A stretch of 64,000 bases of DNA, taken from positions 868,001-932,000 of the forward strand of contig NZ_PREV01000027.1 in NCBI RefSeq assembly GCF_002959965.1, given 5' to 3'. Every line of letters starts with the position of its first letter. Within the stretch, counting starts at the first letter, position 1. The position numbers and the translations under genes are program-made. Shown piece after piece: positions 29,230 through 37,049 of the stretch. The notes below the pieces were generated by a model. The model saw only the letters and a list, made by a program, of their open reading frames with translations, did no database searches and was not told where the DNA came from. Source of the DNA: Microbulbifer pacificus (GTDB lineage: Bacteria > Pseudomonadota > Gammaproteobacteria > Pseudomonadales > Cellvibrionaceae).

Positions 29230-30267
29230 TTACAACTCGCTCAATCGATATACACAGAATCCTTTCTCTTTGGCCAAAAGGTTCACATTGCGGAACAGTC
29301 CCGCGGCTTTTCTCGGAATTGGAATAAATTCGTTGACCACGAAATAGGCTTTTCCATCTGTGCGCAGTATACGGGCTGCCTGCTGTAAAAAGCGCTCAGT
29401 GAGATCACCTTCGACCTGAAAACCCTGGTGAAAAGGTGGGTTGCAGAGCAGCAGATCGGCAGAGTCGGATGCAATTTCAGAACCGGCATCTCCCGCGGTT
29501 ACACTTCCATTAATACCAAGCGCACGAAAGTTGTCTCGGCAGGCCCGAATTGCCGCGGCGTTATTATCCGTTGCCTGAATTCGCCATTGCTCAGGCGAAG
29601 AAGCCAGGGCGGCAACCCGAGCACTTAGGTAGCCGTAGCCACAACCCAGATCGACGATATTCAGGGCGCCGGTATTGTCAGACGGTAACTCCGCGCACAG
29701 CTGATCGGCCAGCAGGGCACTGCCCACATCAATCTTATTCCAGCCAAACAGCCCGGGCTTTGACCAGAGTCCGCCTAGTATTTCGGGCTGACGCAGACTG
29801 GTGTATCCGCTGTCGTCCAGGGGTACGCCGGCGGCACTTGCGTTAAAACGATGAATACTCAGGTAGTCACTGCCATGCTTCTGAAGTTGCTTGCTACTGC
29901 CGAGCCTTAGCGCAGCCTTTTGTGCGTAGGTTTTTATCCCGCTGGATTTCTCTCCGATAAGTAGCAGTTCACCGCTGTCCTCGAGCGTTTCCACTGCCGA
30001 GTTGATGACGTGGTGCACTATGGCTTTTTCCTTGGATACCGGATACACGATGCGCGAAAATTTCGTTTCGTGGGACGCGAGATCAAAATCACTGAAGCTC
30101 GCGGGAATTCCGATGGCTGTTGCTGTACAGACAATGTCCCAGCGATTGCTGAGCAGGTGCCCCGCAAACTCGATGCCGGTTACCAGTAGGGCCTTGCTGT
30201 TTTCGTCGGCAATCCACAATGCGTGTTGGTCGCATTCGCGCAGGAGTTTGGAGAGCAGAATGTGCAT
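29230..30267 (-). CDS. rsmC: 16S rRNA (guanine1207-N2)-methyltransferase
   Basis: RsmC methylates G1207 of 16S rRNA in the 30S subunit. The 345-residue protein has two related methyltransferase-like domains. The N-terminal one is degenerate; the C-terminal one has LNIVDLGCGYGYLSARVA as motif I and LLLCNPPFHQGF as the catalytic NPPF motif. The inter-domain signature SKPGLFGWNKIDVGSALL is typical of RsmC. It is the last gene of the minus-strand folD-rsuA-rsmC cluster, 36 nt after rsuA. Its 3' end meets the hypothetical gene on the plus strand. Confidence 0.92.
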   Translation of the reverse strand: MHILLSKLLRECDQHALWIADENSKALLVTGIEFAGHLLSNRWDIVCTATAIGIPASFSDFDLASHETKFSRIVYPVSKEKAIVHHVINSAVETLEDSGELLLIGEKSSGIKTYAQKAALRLGSSKQLQKHGSDYLSIHRFNASAAGVPLDDSGYTSLRQPEILGGLWSKPGLFGWNKIDVGSALLADQLCAELPSDNTGALNIVDLGCGYGYLSARVAALASSPEQWRIQATDNNAAAIRACRDNFRALGINGSVTAGDAGSEIASDSADLLLCNPPFHQGFQVEGDLTERFLQQAARILRTDGKAYFVVNEFIPIPRKAAGLFRNVNLLAKEKGFCVYRLSEL

Positions 30268-30303
30268 GATCGCGGAATCTTATTAAAAGCAGCTGCGTGG
30301 AGG

Positions 30304-31080
30304 TTAATCCGTGTCACCAGCGCTGTTTTCCGGTTCGACGAACTCGGGTTCAGTGACACTGGCAATTTCTTCAAAGGTCAGCAGGCGGTATTCGCCCTCC
30401 GAGAGTTCTTCATCCAATATGATGTTGCCGATGCGTTCACGGTGCAGTTCGAGTACCCGGTTGCCGAGCGCACCAAACATGCGCTTGACCTGGTGATAGC
30501 GGCCCTCACTGATAGTGATTCGGACCTCATTGCGGTACAGAATCTCCAGTTCGGCGGGTTTGGTGCGCTTCTTTTCATTGTTCAACCAAATTCCTTTGGC
30601 GAACTTGTCGATGGCATTGTCTTCAATTGGATCCGCAAGATGCGCGTAATAGGTTTTTGCGCAGTGATGTCGGGGGGAGGTAATCCGGTGGGACCACTGG
30701 CCATCATCGGTAATCAGCACCAGCCCGGTAGTGTCGATGTCCAGGCGGCCGGCAATGTGCAGTTTGTGCTTGTTGGGCTCATCCAGCAGGTCGAGTACCG
30801 TTGGGTGCTCGCCATCTTTGGTTGCGCATACATAACCCAGTGGTTTATTGAGCATGAAGTAGCGCGGGCCCGCTTCCGTGAGCAGATCGCCGTCCAGGCA
30901 GAGTTCGTCTGTGTCGAGAATCTTGCTTGCGGGATCGGTCACCGTCACTCCATTGACGGTGATTCGCTGCTGTTTTGCCGCTCGTTTTACTTCTGCCCTC
31001 GACAGGTCGGTGACCTGGCTGATGGCCTTGTCGAGGCGCAGGAATTTACCTTCAGCCAATCTTTTTCTCGCCGGAATCAA
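30304..31080 (-). CDS. rsuA: 16S rRNA pseudouridine synthase (RsuA family)
   Basis: RsuA-type enzyme forming pseudouridine in rRNA (position 516 of 16S rRNA in E. coli). The 258-residue protein starts with an S4 RNA-binding domain ([30 protein letters not shown]). The catalytic domain follows, with the nucleophilic Asp in [18 protein letters not shown] and the motif [16 protein letters not shown]. It ends in an acidic tail. The proposed start overlaps folD by 29 nt; a TTG at 31059 is an alternative. RsuA versus another S4-containing family member (RluB, E or F) is set by length and the RYHQVKRM motif. Confidence 0.87.
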   Translation of the reverse strand: MIPARKRLAEGKFLRLDKAISQVTDLSRAEVKRAAKQQRITVNGVTVTDPASKILDTDELCLDGDLLTEAGPRYFMLNKPLGYVCATKDGEHPTVLDLLDEPNKHKLHIAGRLDIDTTGLVLITDDGQWSHRITSPRHHCAKTYYAHLADPIEDNAIDKFAKGIWLNNEKKRTKPAELEILYRNEVRITISEGRYHQVKRMFGALGNRVLELHRERIGNIILDEELSEGEYRLLTFEEIASVTEPEFVEPENSAGDTD

Positions 31081-31897
31081 CGGACTGATAGATGAGGGTG
31101 TTGATGGTCATTGGACCCACGCCGCCGGGCACAGGGGTGTAGGCGGCGACGCGGTCCACCAGTGGAGCGAGTTCGATGTCGCCTACACCACCGGGGTGGT
31201 AACCGGCATCGACGACGACCGCACCGTCTTTGATCCAGTCGGCCTTGATGAACTCCGGGCGACCTACTGCGCCGACGATAATATCCGCACGGCGAATGTG
31301 GTCCGCCAGGTCCTTGGTGCGGGAGTGACAAATGGTGACGGTGGCGTTCGCATTCAGCAGCATCGCTGCCATGGGTTTACCGAGAATCGGGCTGCGCCCC
31401 ACAACCACAGCATGCTTGCCTTCGAACTCAATATTGTAGGCTTCCAGCAGGCGCATAATGCCTTTGGGTGTTGCACAGCCGTAGGCTTCCTCTCCCATGG
31501 CCATACGCCCGAAGCCCAGACAGGTAACGCCGTCGACATCCTTTTCCAGTGCGATCGCGTCGAAACAGGCGCGTTCATCAATCTGTTCAGGCACCGGGTG
31601 CTGTAGCAGAATTCCATGGACGTTTGGGTTGGCGTTCAGCTCCTCGATTTTCGCCAGCAGTTCTTCGGTCGTGGTAGAGGAGGGCAGCTCAACCTGGAGG
31701 GAGTCCATACCGATGCGGCGGCAGGCATTGCCCTTCATCTTTACATAGGTTGCGGAAGCGGGATCATCACCGACTAGAATGGTGGCAAGAATCGGTGTCT
31801 GGCCGCCGCTTTTTTCTTTCAGCGCGGCGACACGGGTAGTGAGTTCCTCTTCGGTTTTCTGGGCAAGAGCTTTGCCGTCCAGAACCAGTGCAGACAT
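31052..31897 (-). CDS. folD: bifunctional methylenetetrahydrofolate dehydrogenase/cyclohydrolase
   Basis: FolD converts 5,10-methylene-THF to 10-formyl-THF with NADP. The 281-residue protein has the catalytic segment [18 protein letters not shown] with the active Lys, [30 protein letters not shown], the Rossmann loop [18 protein letters not shown] and the C-terminal [15 protein letters not shown]. Length and motifs are standard. It is first in a three-gene cluster with rsuA and rsmC. The upstream region is shared with the divergent tRNA operon promoter. Confidence 0.97.
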   Translation of the reverse strand: MSALVLDGKALAQKTEEELTTRVAALKEKSGGQTPILATILVGDDPASATYVKMKGNACRRIGMDSLQVELPSSTTTEELLAKIEELNANPNVHGILLQHPVPEQIDERACFDAIALEKDVDGVTCLGFGRMAMGEEAYGCATPKGIMRLLEAYNIEFEGKHAVVVGRSPILGKPMAAMLLNANATVTICHSRTKDLADHIRRADIIVGAVGRPEFIKADWIKDGAVVVDAGYHPGGVGDIELAPLVDRVAAYTPVPGGVGPMTINTLIYQSVDSGEKKIG

Positions 31898-32097
31898 AGA
31901 AATATCTCAACTTGATCAATGAGCCGGATACCGGAAGCGGCCGGGCTCAGGTGGAGGTTGTTTGGAAGCTTAATGAAAGGGCGCTATTTTCGCACAGACA
32001 GCAAACAATTTCCCCATAGAGTGACCCGCGAGGACAGCGTGGCCGGGAGCGGAGGGAGGAAAGGGTAAATTTCTTTAAAAATAATAGCTTAGCGCCG

Positions 32098-32126
32098 TTG
32101 ACACCCCTGGGGGCCGCAAGTAATAT
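32098..32126 (+). promoter_or_regulatory. sigma70 promoter of the tRNA-Pro/Arg/His cluster
   Basis: TTGACA (32098-32103) and TAATAT (32121-32126) are spaced 17 bp apart, followed by GCGCGC. This near-consensus promoter with a GC-rich discriminator is typical of stable-RNA operons under growth-rate and stringent control. Confidence 0.85.
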
Positions 32127-32161
32127 GCGCGCTCTCGAACGGGGGCAACCCCATAGGGAAT

Positions 32162-32238
32162 CGGGGCATAGCGCAGTCTGGTAGCGCGCCTGCTTTGGGA
32201 GCAGGATGTCGGGGGTTCGAATCCCTCTGCCCCGACCA
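32162..32238 (+). tRNA. tRNA-Pro (anticodon TGG)
   Basis: The 77-nt cloverleaf has a 7-bp acceptor CGGGGCA / TGCCCCG, anticodon loop TTTGGGA with TGG, T-loop GTTCGAATC and encoded ACCA. It is first in the cluster, directly downstream of the promoter. Confidence 0.97.
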
Positions 32239-32256
32239 AATTTACCGGGTTTCCTT

Positions 32257-32333
32257 GCGCCCGTAGCTCAGCTGGATAGAGCATCCGCCTTCTAAGCGGA
32301 TGGTCGCAGGTTCGAGTCCTGCCGGGTGCGCCA
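32257..32333 (+). tRNA. tRNA-Arg (anticodon TCT)
   Basis: The 77-nt cloverleaf has acceptor GCGCCCG / CGGGTGC (one G-T pair), anticodon loop CTTCTAA with TCT, T-loop GTTCGAGTC and encoded GCCA. It lies 18 nt after tRNA-Pro. Confidence 0.97.
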
Positions 32334-32543
32334 TATTTAATGGTGGCTGCGAGCTTGAGGGACTTGAAATGGTCCGCTGTCAGCTTAGAGTCGCAGGACT
32401 ATTCCGGCCCATCAGCGTAGCTGATGGGCGTCAAAACCGCCGCAAAGCAGTGTTTTGCAATCAGCGGTTTTGACCCTGCCGGGCGCTGTGCCCAGGTGGG
32501 AACATTGGTGTCGCCACAGGGCATCAATTAAAACTTTATCAAT
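32334..32543 (+). other. hairpin-rich gap between tRNA-Arg and tRNA-His
   Basis: About 210 nt inside a tRNA operon. Two strong adjacent hairpins occur. One is a perfect 9-bp stem, CCCATCAGC-GTA-GCTGATGGG, at 32408-32428. The other is an 11-bp stem, GTCAAAACCGC (32430-32440) with GCGGTTTTGAC (32464-32474), holding an inner GCAAA/TTTGC stem. The last part, 32490-32534, resembles a broken tRNA-Leu 5' half. It is transcribed with the tRNAs by position. It could be a spacer RNA, an inserted palindromic element or an unknown ncRNA. Confidence 0.6.
32490..32534 (+). pseudogene. possible remnant of a tRNA-Leu 5' half
   Basis: GCCCAGGTGGGAACATTGG followed by TGTCGCCACAGGG and ATCAATTAAAAC tracks a tRNA-Leu acceptor, D-arm and anticodon stem (GCCC..GGTGG..GAATTGGTAGACACAGGG..) with gaps. 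No matching 3' half exists before tRNA-His. E. coli clusters argX-hisR-leuT-proM contain a leucine tRNA, which makes a lost copy plausible. The similarity was read by eye only. Confidence 0.3.
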
Positions 32544-32620
32544 GGTGGCCGTAGCTCAGTTGGTAGAGCACAGGATTGTGGCTCCTGAGGTCGCGGGTTC
32601 GATCCCCGTCGGCCACCCCA
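32544..32620 (+). tRNA. tRNA-His (anticodon GTG)
   Basis: The cloverleaf has acceptor GTGGCCG / CGGCCAC, the histidine-specific extra G at -1 (32544) facing C73, anticodon loop TTGTGGC with GTG, T-loop GTTCGATCC and encoded CCCA. It is last in the cluster, followed by a terminator. Confidence 0.97.
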
Positions 32621-32642
32621 TATTTGACCTTCTGGTCCCATG

Positions 32643-32667
32643 AACCCGGCTATATGCCGGGTTTTTT
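32643..32667 (+). terminator. terminator of the tRNA-Pro/Arg/His cluster
   Basis: AACCCGGC / GCCGGGTT with a TATAT loop, then a T-run, 22 nt after tRNA-His. Confidence 0.93.
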
Positions 32668-32796
32668 GGTTTTGGGACTTTATTGTTCTATGGGTTGCCT
32701 TTACCTCGGTTGGGGCGATCAAGGATAATGCGCGCCAGATTTGTGATTTCGGTCTTGGAAATGGCCGGAGATAACCATTGGATTTAGGGGAAGAAT

Positions 32797-33420
32797 GTGA
32801 CGGAAGTAGTTGAGCGCAAGGCAACCAATGTTCATTGGCACGACGGCGAAGTCACTCGTGGTGACCGTGCTGCCATGCTGGGTCATAAAGGCGTGACTCT
32901 GTGGTTTACCGGCCTTTCCGGCTCCGGCAAAAGCACCGTTGCGGTTGCCGTGGAGAAGGAACTGGCGGCACGCGGTGTGCTGAGCTACCGTCTGGATGGT
33001 GACAACATCCGCCTTGGCATCAACTCTAATCTGGGGTTTTCTGCAGAAGATCGCCAGGAAAACATCCGTCGTGTAGGGGAAATCTCCAAACTGTTCGCGG
33101 ATACCGGTGTGGTGGTGCTCAGCAGCTTTATCAGCCCGTACGCGGATGACCGCAATATGGTGCGCAAAGTACATGAAGAGGGCGGCCTGCCATTTATGGA
33201 AGTCTTTATCGATTGCTCCCTGGAAGCGGCGGAAGAGCGCGATCCGAAAGGCCTGTACAAAAAAGCCCGTGCCGGTGAAATTCGCGGCTTCACCGGGATC
33301 GATGATCCCTACGAAGCACCGGTGAACCCGGAGTTGCACCTGCGCACCGACCAGATGACTCTGGAAGATGAAGTGGCGGCGGTGATCAAGTCTCTGCAGG
33401 AACGCGGCATCATTGTTTGA
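32797..33420 (+). CDS. cysC: adenylylsulfate kinase
   Basis: APS kinase phosphorylates adenylylsulfate to PAPS in sulfate assimilation or sulfation. The 207-residue protein has Walker A FTGLSGSGKSTVA, the APS-binding DGDNIRLGINSNLGFSAEDR and the lid/acceptor segment GLYKKARAGEIRGFTGIDDPYE. The start is GTG at 32797, preceded by GGGGAAG; the overlapping ATG at 32795 meets an immediate stop. It stands alone here: no cysDN or cysH is adjacent, unusual for an assimilation operon. A weak stem (CGGGGCA / TGCCCCG at 33480-33506) lies downstream. Confidence 0.95.
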   Translation: MTEVVERKATNVHWHDGEVTRGDRAAMLGHKGVTLWFTGLSGSGKSTVAVAVEKELAARGVLSYRLDGDNIRLGINSNLGFSAEDRQENIRRVGEISKLFADTGVVVLSSFISPYADDRNMVRKVHEEGGLPFMEVFIDCSLEAAEERDPKGLYKKARAGEIRGFTGIDDPYEAPVNPELHLRTDQMTLEDEVAAVIKSLQERGIIV

Positions 33421-33735
33421 CGTTCGCTCGGTTGGCGGCCCGTCGTTGAATATATCGATGTGCTGCCAATTTCTGCTTTCGGGGCAAATAATTGTTTAAT
33501 GCCCCGGAATATCTGGATTTCTTTCTTTGTATTCTTATCTCCCGCGGTCTAAATTTTAAGCGACCCCTACCGATTTATTTTCTTCTAGTCTACTCATCCG
33601 CCAAGTCTCCGACGCTTTTCCCGGCGCCACATATACTGTTGCTGTGCCATCTCAATTTCCTGATTTGACTGTTCACTCGGCTTGATTGGAAGCTTTCTGG
33701 CACAGGGAAAGACGTAAAGGCGTACGGAGGCGTAT
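33421..33735. other. intergenic region between cysC and the DUF6351-like gene
   Basis: About 315 bp with no supported gene. It holds a 7-bp stem, CGGGGCA (33480-33486) with TGCCCCG (33500-33506), without a T-run. It could be a cysC 3' structure. An AT-rich stretch at 33530-33590 could carry the promoter of the next gene; no clean -35/-10 pair was found. Confidence 0.5.
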
Positions 33736-36144
33736 ATGGCTTGGAGCGCACGGAGTTTCTTTGCGCGGTGGTTCGGCACTCGGCGGACGGTAAAAGCAGT
33801 CGCTGCTGCATTTTTTGTTTTGTTGGGGCTGGGGGGCTGGTTTGTATATGAAAAGCTGCCCAGAGTTCCCGGTGTCCCAAAGGCTCCTGTCGTTGGTGTG
33901 CCTGCAGGTGCTTTGGATCACGCACCCAAGCCTGCCTATGCCGGTGAGCACCCTCGCAAAAGTGGCCGCCCAGCGGAGTATTTTCCGTTTCCAATAGCAA
34001 TCGGTGAGACCGGACCGGTGGAAACCCTGTTCTCCGGACCTTCTACCTATCCATTTCTATGCGGTGAAAACTCCGTTACTAACGCACAACCATTAGTGGA
34101 CAATCACAATGGCGAGGGTATTCCTGTATTCGCGCTGGATGAGGATGGCAAGCAGACGGATGAAGTTGTTGGTTACAGCCGGGACTGCAGTCATGCCACG
34201 TCCGTCTCCTATTTCTATCGCAGTACTCGGGATGGCTTCTTTCATCCTTTGGAAAGTGCAAACGGCGATATTGACCAGGTAACCGTTAATGGAAAAACCA
34301 CGGATTTCGTTGTTCGTCTTGAAACGGGCACTATAAACCGATTCTTTTACGCAATTGCTGTGCTGCGTGGCGAGGGTGAAACGGAAAGCAAGCCGACCAC
34401 CAGCAATTGGAACAAGCGCCTGATTTATCAGTTCCGCGGTGGCGTGGGTGTCGGGCGCCGTCAGGGCAACATGACAAGAAAGTCGATTATTGAACGCCGC
34501 GAAGATCAGCTCGCTCGCGGTTATGCCGTGGTGTATTCAACGGCCAACCAGACGAGTAATCACTACAATATCTGGTTGGCGGAAGACACAGCGCGCCGTC
34601 TTAAAAAACAATTCTCCGCACTTTATGCAGAACCCATGTACACCGTTGGAATCGGCGGCTCCGGCGGTGCAATTCAGCAATATCTCTTGGCACAGAATGC
34701 CCCCGGTGTTCTTGATGCAGCGCTGCCTCTGTATTCCTACCCGGACATGGTAAGCCAAACCATTTATGTGTTCGATTGCGAGCCTCTGGAATACTTCTTT
34801 GATGTGGTTGCGTCCGAGAATCCTCGCTGGAAGGATGTCACCGAACGAGAGGCGATCATTGGCTTGGCTTCTCGAAAGGAGTTTGACCACCGCTTCAAGA
34901 TTCTTGAAAACGCAGCTGCACTTTTCGATGGCCGCTATCGCGATGCAGCAGATGGTGCATCCGAATGCGTGCAGGGTTGGCGGGGCCTGGTGCCGCTGGT
35001 AAACAACCCCAATTTCGTGCATTTCAGCAAGAGCTTCGCCGATTCTGTCGCGAAGGGAACCCACTGGACTCACTGGGAAGATTTGCGTGATTTCTATGGT
35101 GCGGGTCAGGATGGCTATGCCAACAGTGCCTGGGATAACCAGGGTGTCCAGTACGGGCTGAATGCACTGAAAAATGGTGAGCTCAGTGTCGATGAGTTCT
35201 TGCGTATAAACGCAACCATCGGAGGTTGGAAAGTGCCGACAGAGCAGGGTGGAGAAAAGCTCTGGTTTATGAATGGCGAGGTCTTTCCTGTAGAGCTGTC
35301 GGTATGGAGTGAGCACAACATGAATCTTGGTAGCCTGGATAAGCCGGCGCCCAGAAGTGTTGCCAGTACCGAAGCCATCGAGGGAATTTATCGTTCGGGG
35401 CATGTCTTTCTCGGTGATGTGGAGATCCCGATTCTGGATGTGCGGCACTATCTTGAGGGTGAGCTGGATATGCACCACAGCCTCGCGTCCTTCGCCAGCC
35501 GCGAGCGTATCCGTCGCGCGCGGGGCCATGCGGATAACCAGCTGATCTGGATGAGCCACAAAAGCTACGATCCCATTGATGAGGCGCTCGATATCATCGA
35601 TCACTGGATGCAGAAAATCATCGAACATCCAGAATTGGGTGTAGCGGGAAACAAACCCGTAGAAGCGACCGATCGTTGTTTCGACAAAGACGGTAATGTT
35701 ATTGCTGCAGGTGAGCATGTTTGGGACGGTGAGTGGAATCACAAAGCCGACGGCGCCTGCATGCGCAAATACCCCATCTACAGTACTCCCCGTCAGGTGG
35801 CCGGAGGTCCCATTACCGGAGATATTTTCAAATGTGAATTGCAGCCTATCGAGCGTGCTATCGCGAAAGACGCATACGGCGCGGCGACCGCTGCGATTGT
35901 TGAGCGAATTGATGACATGCACCGAATCTTTCCCGATGGTGTTTGTAACTTCAATGCGCCGGATGTTGGGCGCCCGAAGGGCCCACTTTTTCCTCACGGC
36001 GGTGATGTGATCATTGCGGGTCATTCGGTAAGCACCGATTACCGCGGATTGCTTGAAGATGTCGCTCGCGACGTTGAGGCGCCAAAGGACGAAATTCAGC
36101 CAACACCTGTATCGGTACCGCATCGTGAGCCGGATATCGATTGA
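33736..36144 (+). CDS. DUF6351-like large hydrolase, membrane-anchored
   Basis: An 802-residue protein with an N-terminal membrane anchor or uncleaved signal (AVAAAFFVLLGLGGWFVYEKL, residues ~20-41) and a large outer part. It contains a nucleophile-elbow-like GIGGSGGAIQQYLL (residues ~310), followed by ALPLYSYPDMV, as in alpha/beta-hydrolases. Later conserved-looking blocks are GIYRSGHVFLGDVEIPILDVRHYLEGELDMHH and GPLFPHGGDVIIAG. Several cysteines (CGENS, DCSHA, FDCEPLE, ASECVQGW) are consistent with export. I assign it to DUF6351 from memory; the substrate is unknown. It is monocistronic between cysC and a tRNA pair. Confidence 0.65.
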   Translation: MAWSARSFFARWFGTRRTVKAVAAAFFVLLGLGGWFVYEKLPRVPGVPKAPVVGVPAGALDHAPKPAYAGEHPRKSGRPAEYFPFPIAIGETGPVETLFSGPSTYPFLCGENSVTNAQPLVDNHNGEGIPVFALDEDGKQTDEVVGYSRDCSHATSVSYFYRSTRDGFFHPLESANGDIDQVTVNGKTTDFVVRLETGTINRFFYAIAVLRGEGETESKPTTSNWNKRLIYQFRGGVGVGRRQGNMTRKSIIERREDQLARGYAVVYSTANQTSNHYNIWLAEDTARRLKKQFSALYAEPMYTVGIGGSGGAIQQYLLAQNAPGVLDAALPLYSYPDMVSQTIYVFDCEPLEYFFDVVASENPRWKDVTEREAIIGLASRKEFDHRFKILENAAALFDGRYRDAADGASECVQGWRGLVPLVNNPNFVHFSKSFADSVAKGTHWTHWEDLRDFYGAGQDGYANSAWDNQGVQYGLNALKNGELSVDEFLRINATIGGWKVPTEQGGEKLWFMNGEVFPVELSVWSEHNMNLGSLDKPAPRSVASTEAIEGIYRSGHVFLGDVEIPILDVRHYLEGELDMHHSLASFASRERIRRARGHADNQLIWMSHKSYDPIDEALDIIDHWMQKIIEHPELGVAGNKPVEATDRCFDKDGNVIAAGEHVWDGEWNHKADGACMRKYPIYSTPRQVAGGPITGDIFKCELQPIERAIAKDAYGAATAAIVERIDDMHRIFPDGVCNFNAPDVGRPKGPLFPHGGDVIIAGHSVSTDYRGLLEDVARDVEAPKDEIQPTPVSVPHREPDID

Positions 36145-36217
36145 CCTGAAGCCAGGCGCGTTGGGTGGCTAAAAAATGGGCGAGTCAGATGAGGTGGAAC
36201 TTTTGGCGCGTTTTTTA

Positions 36218-36245
36218 TTGACACGAAAATGCAGTCGAGTATGAT
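36218..36245 (+). promoter_or_regulatory. sigma70 promoter of the tRNA-Val/tRNA-Asp operon
   Basis: TTGACA (36218-36223) and TATGAT (36240-36245) are 16 bp apart, followed by GCGCC. This is again a strong promoter with a GC-rich discriminator. Confidence 0.85.
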
Positions 36246-36327
36246 GCGCCTCGCTCGCAGGGGATGCCCCTGAGCAATTCGGAAGAGTCAATCATGTGTG
36301 ATTGATATTCGCCGAGCTTCTCAAGGC

Positions 36328-36403
36328 GGGTGGTTAGCTCAGTTGGTAGAGCGGCGCCCTTACAAGGCGTAGGTCACAGGTTCGACCCCTGTACCACCCA
36401 CCA
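36328..36403 (+). tRNA. tRNA-Val (anticodon TAC)
   Basis: The 76-nt cloverleaf has acceptor GGGTGGT / ACCACCC, anticodon loop CTTACAA with TAC, T-loop GTTCGACCC and encoded ACCA. Confidence 0.97.
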
Positions 36404-36427
36404 TTTTCCCTGGGAAGCCACTACCGC

Positions 36428-36504
36428 GGACCGGTAGTTCAGTTGGTTAGAATGCCGGCCTGTCACGCCGGAGGTCGCGGGTTCGAGTCCCGTCCGGTCC
36501 GCCA
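36428..36504 (+). tRNA. tRNA-Asp (anticodon GTC)
   Basis: The 77-nt cloverleaf has acceptor GGACCGG / CCGGTCC, anticodon loop CTGTCAC with GTC, T-loop GTTCGAGTC, discriminator G and encoded CCA. It lies 24 nt after tRNA-Val. Confidence 0.97.
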
Positions 36505-36512
36505 TATGCAGG

Positions 36513-36542
36513 AAGCCCTGTTCGAAAGAACAGGGCTTTTTT
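36513..36542 (+). terminator. terminator of the tRNA-Val/Asp operon
   Basis: AAGCCCTGTTC / GAACAGGGCTT with a GAAA tetraloop, followed by a T-run. Confidence 0.95.
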
Positions 36543-36616
36543 ATTTTGGGCGCCCCGCTCTGAACTCACCGGGCTCGGCACTACAGGATCTTGCTCTCAG
36601 TGGAGGCGTTTCATGC

Positions 36617-36663
36617 CATGTGATTGCATTTTGTCCTTTTTGTGGATAAATTTGGACATGTGA
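36617..36663. promoter_or_regulatory. candidate operator of the Xre/RES toxin-antitoxin pair
   Basis: The 7-mer CATGTGA occurs at 36617-36623 and again at 36657-36663, exactly 40 bp apart (about four helical turns). An inverted TGTCC/GGACA pair (36632-36636, 36654-36658) lies between. The antitoxin ATG is 24 nt downstream. Xre-RES antitoxins commonly repress their own promoter, so this is a candidate autoregulatory site. Confidence 0.45.
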
Positions 36664-36686
36664 CTACATCGCTATCCGGAGACCGC

Positions 36687-37049
36687 ATGGCAAACCCTGC
36701 TCATACCCCCCAAATCACAGAAGATCAGGTTCTTCTTGAGGCAGCTCTGAACACGGCGGATCATTTGGGGCTCAAAAAGAAAGAGCTCAGTGAAATCATC
36801 CACCTGGATGACCGAACCCTGCGTCGCCGCAGTGGCCTCGCGCCGCAAAGTGCGGAAGGTCAATTGGCGCTGTTGTTGGTGCGAGCCTATCGATCGGCTT
36901 TTGTCCTAATGGGAGGAGAGGGCGGTGCTAGGACGTGGTTTTCTACCCCGAATCGCGCACTGAATGGTACCCCGAAAGAAATGGCCAGCCGTATTGATGG
37001 CCTGGTAAGGATTGTTACCTACCTCGACGCCATGAGAGGCAAGGTGTGA
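36687..37049 (+). CDS. Xre/MbcA/ParS-type antitoxin (DUF2384)
   Basis: A 120-residue antitoxin. Residues ~15-60 (DQVLLEAALNTADHLGLKKKELSEIIHLDDRTLRRR) form the Xre-like helix-turn-helix. The C-terminal DUF2384/MbcA toxin-binding part follows (QLALLLVRAYRSAFVLMGGEGGARTWFSTPNRALNGTP and the closing GLVRIVTYLDAMRG). It should neutralise the RES toxin and repress the operon. GGAG precedes the ATG at 36687; a longer frame to 36624 lacks a ribosome site. It overlaps the toxin start by 4 nt (GTGA), the usual coupling. The pair sits just after a tRNA terminator. Confidence 0.9.
   Translation: MANPAHTPQITEDQVLLEAALNTADHLGLKKKELSEIIHLDDRTLRRRSGLAPQSAEGQLALLLVRAYRSAFVLMGGEGGARTWFSTPNRALNGTPKEMASRIDGLVRIVTYLDAMRGKV

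Noticed and set aside
29226..29242. Ter-like GTTGTAAC on the minus strand
   Set aside because: Only an 8-base core match, at a gene end far from tus; about two such matches are expected by chance in 64 kb.
34537..36123. 528-codon open frame antisense to the DUF6351-like gene
   Set aside because: No family similarity; the plus-strand frame has a signal anchor and coherent motifs.
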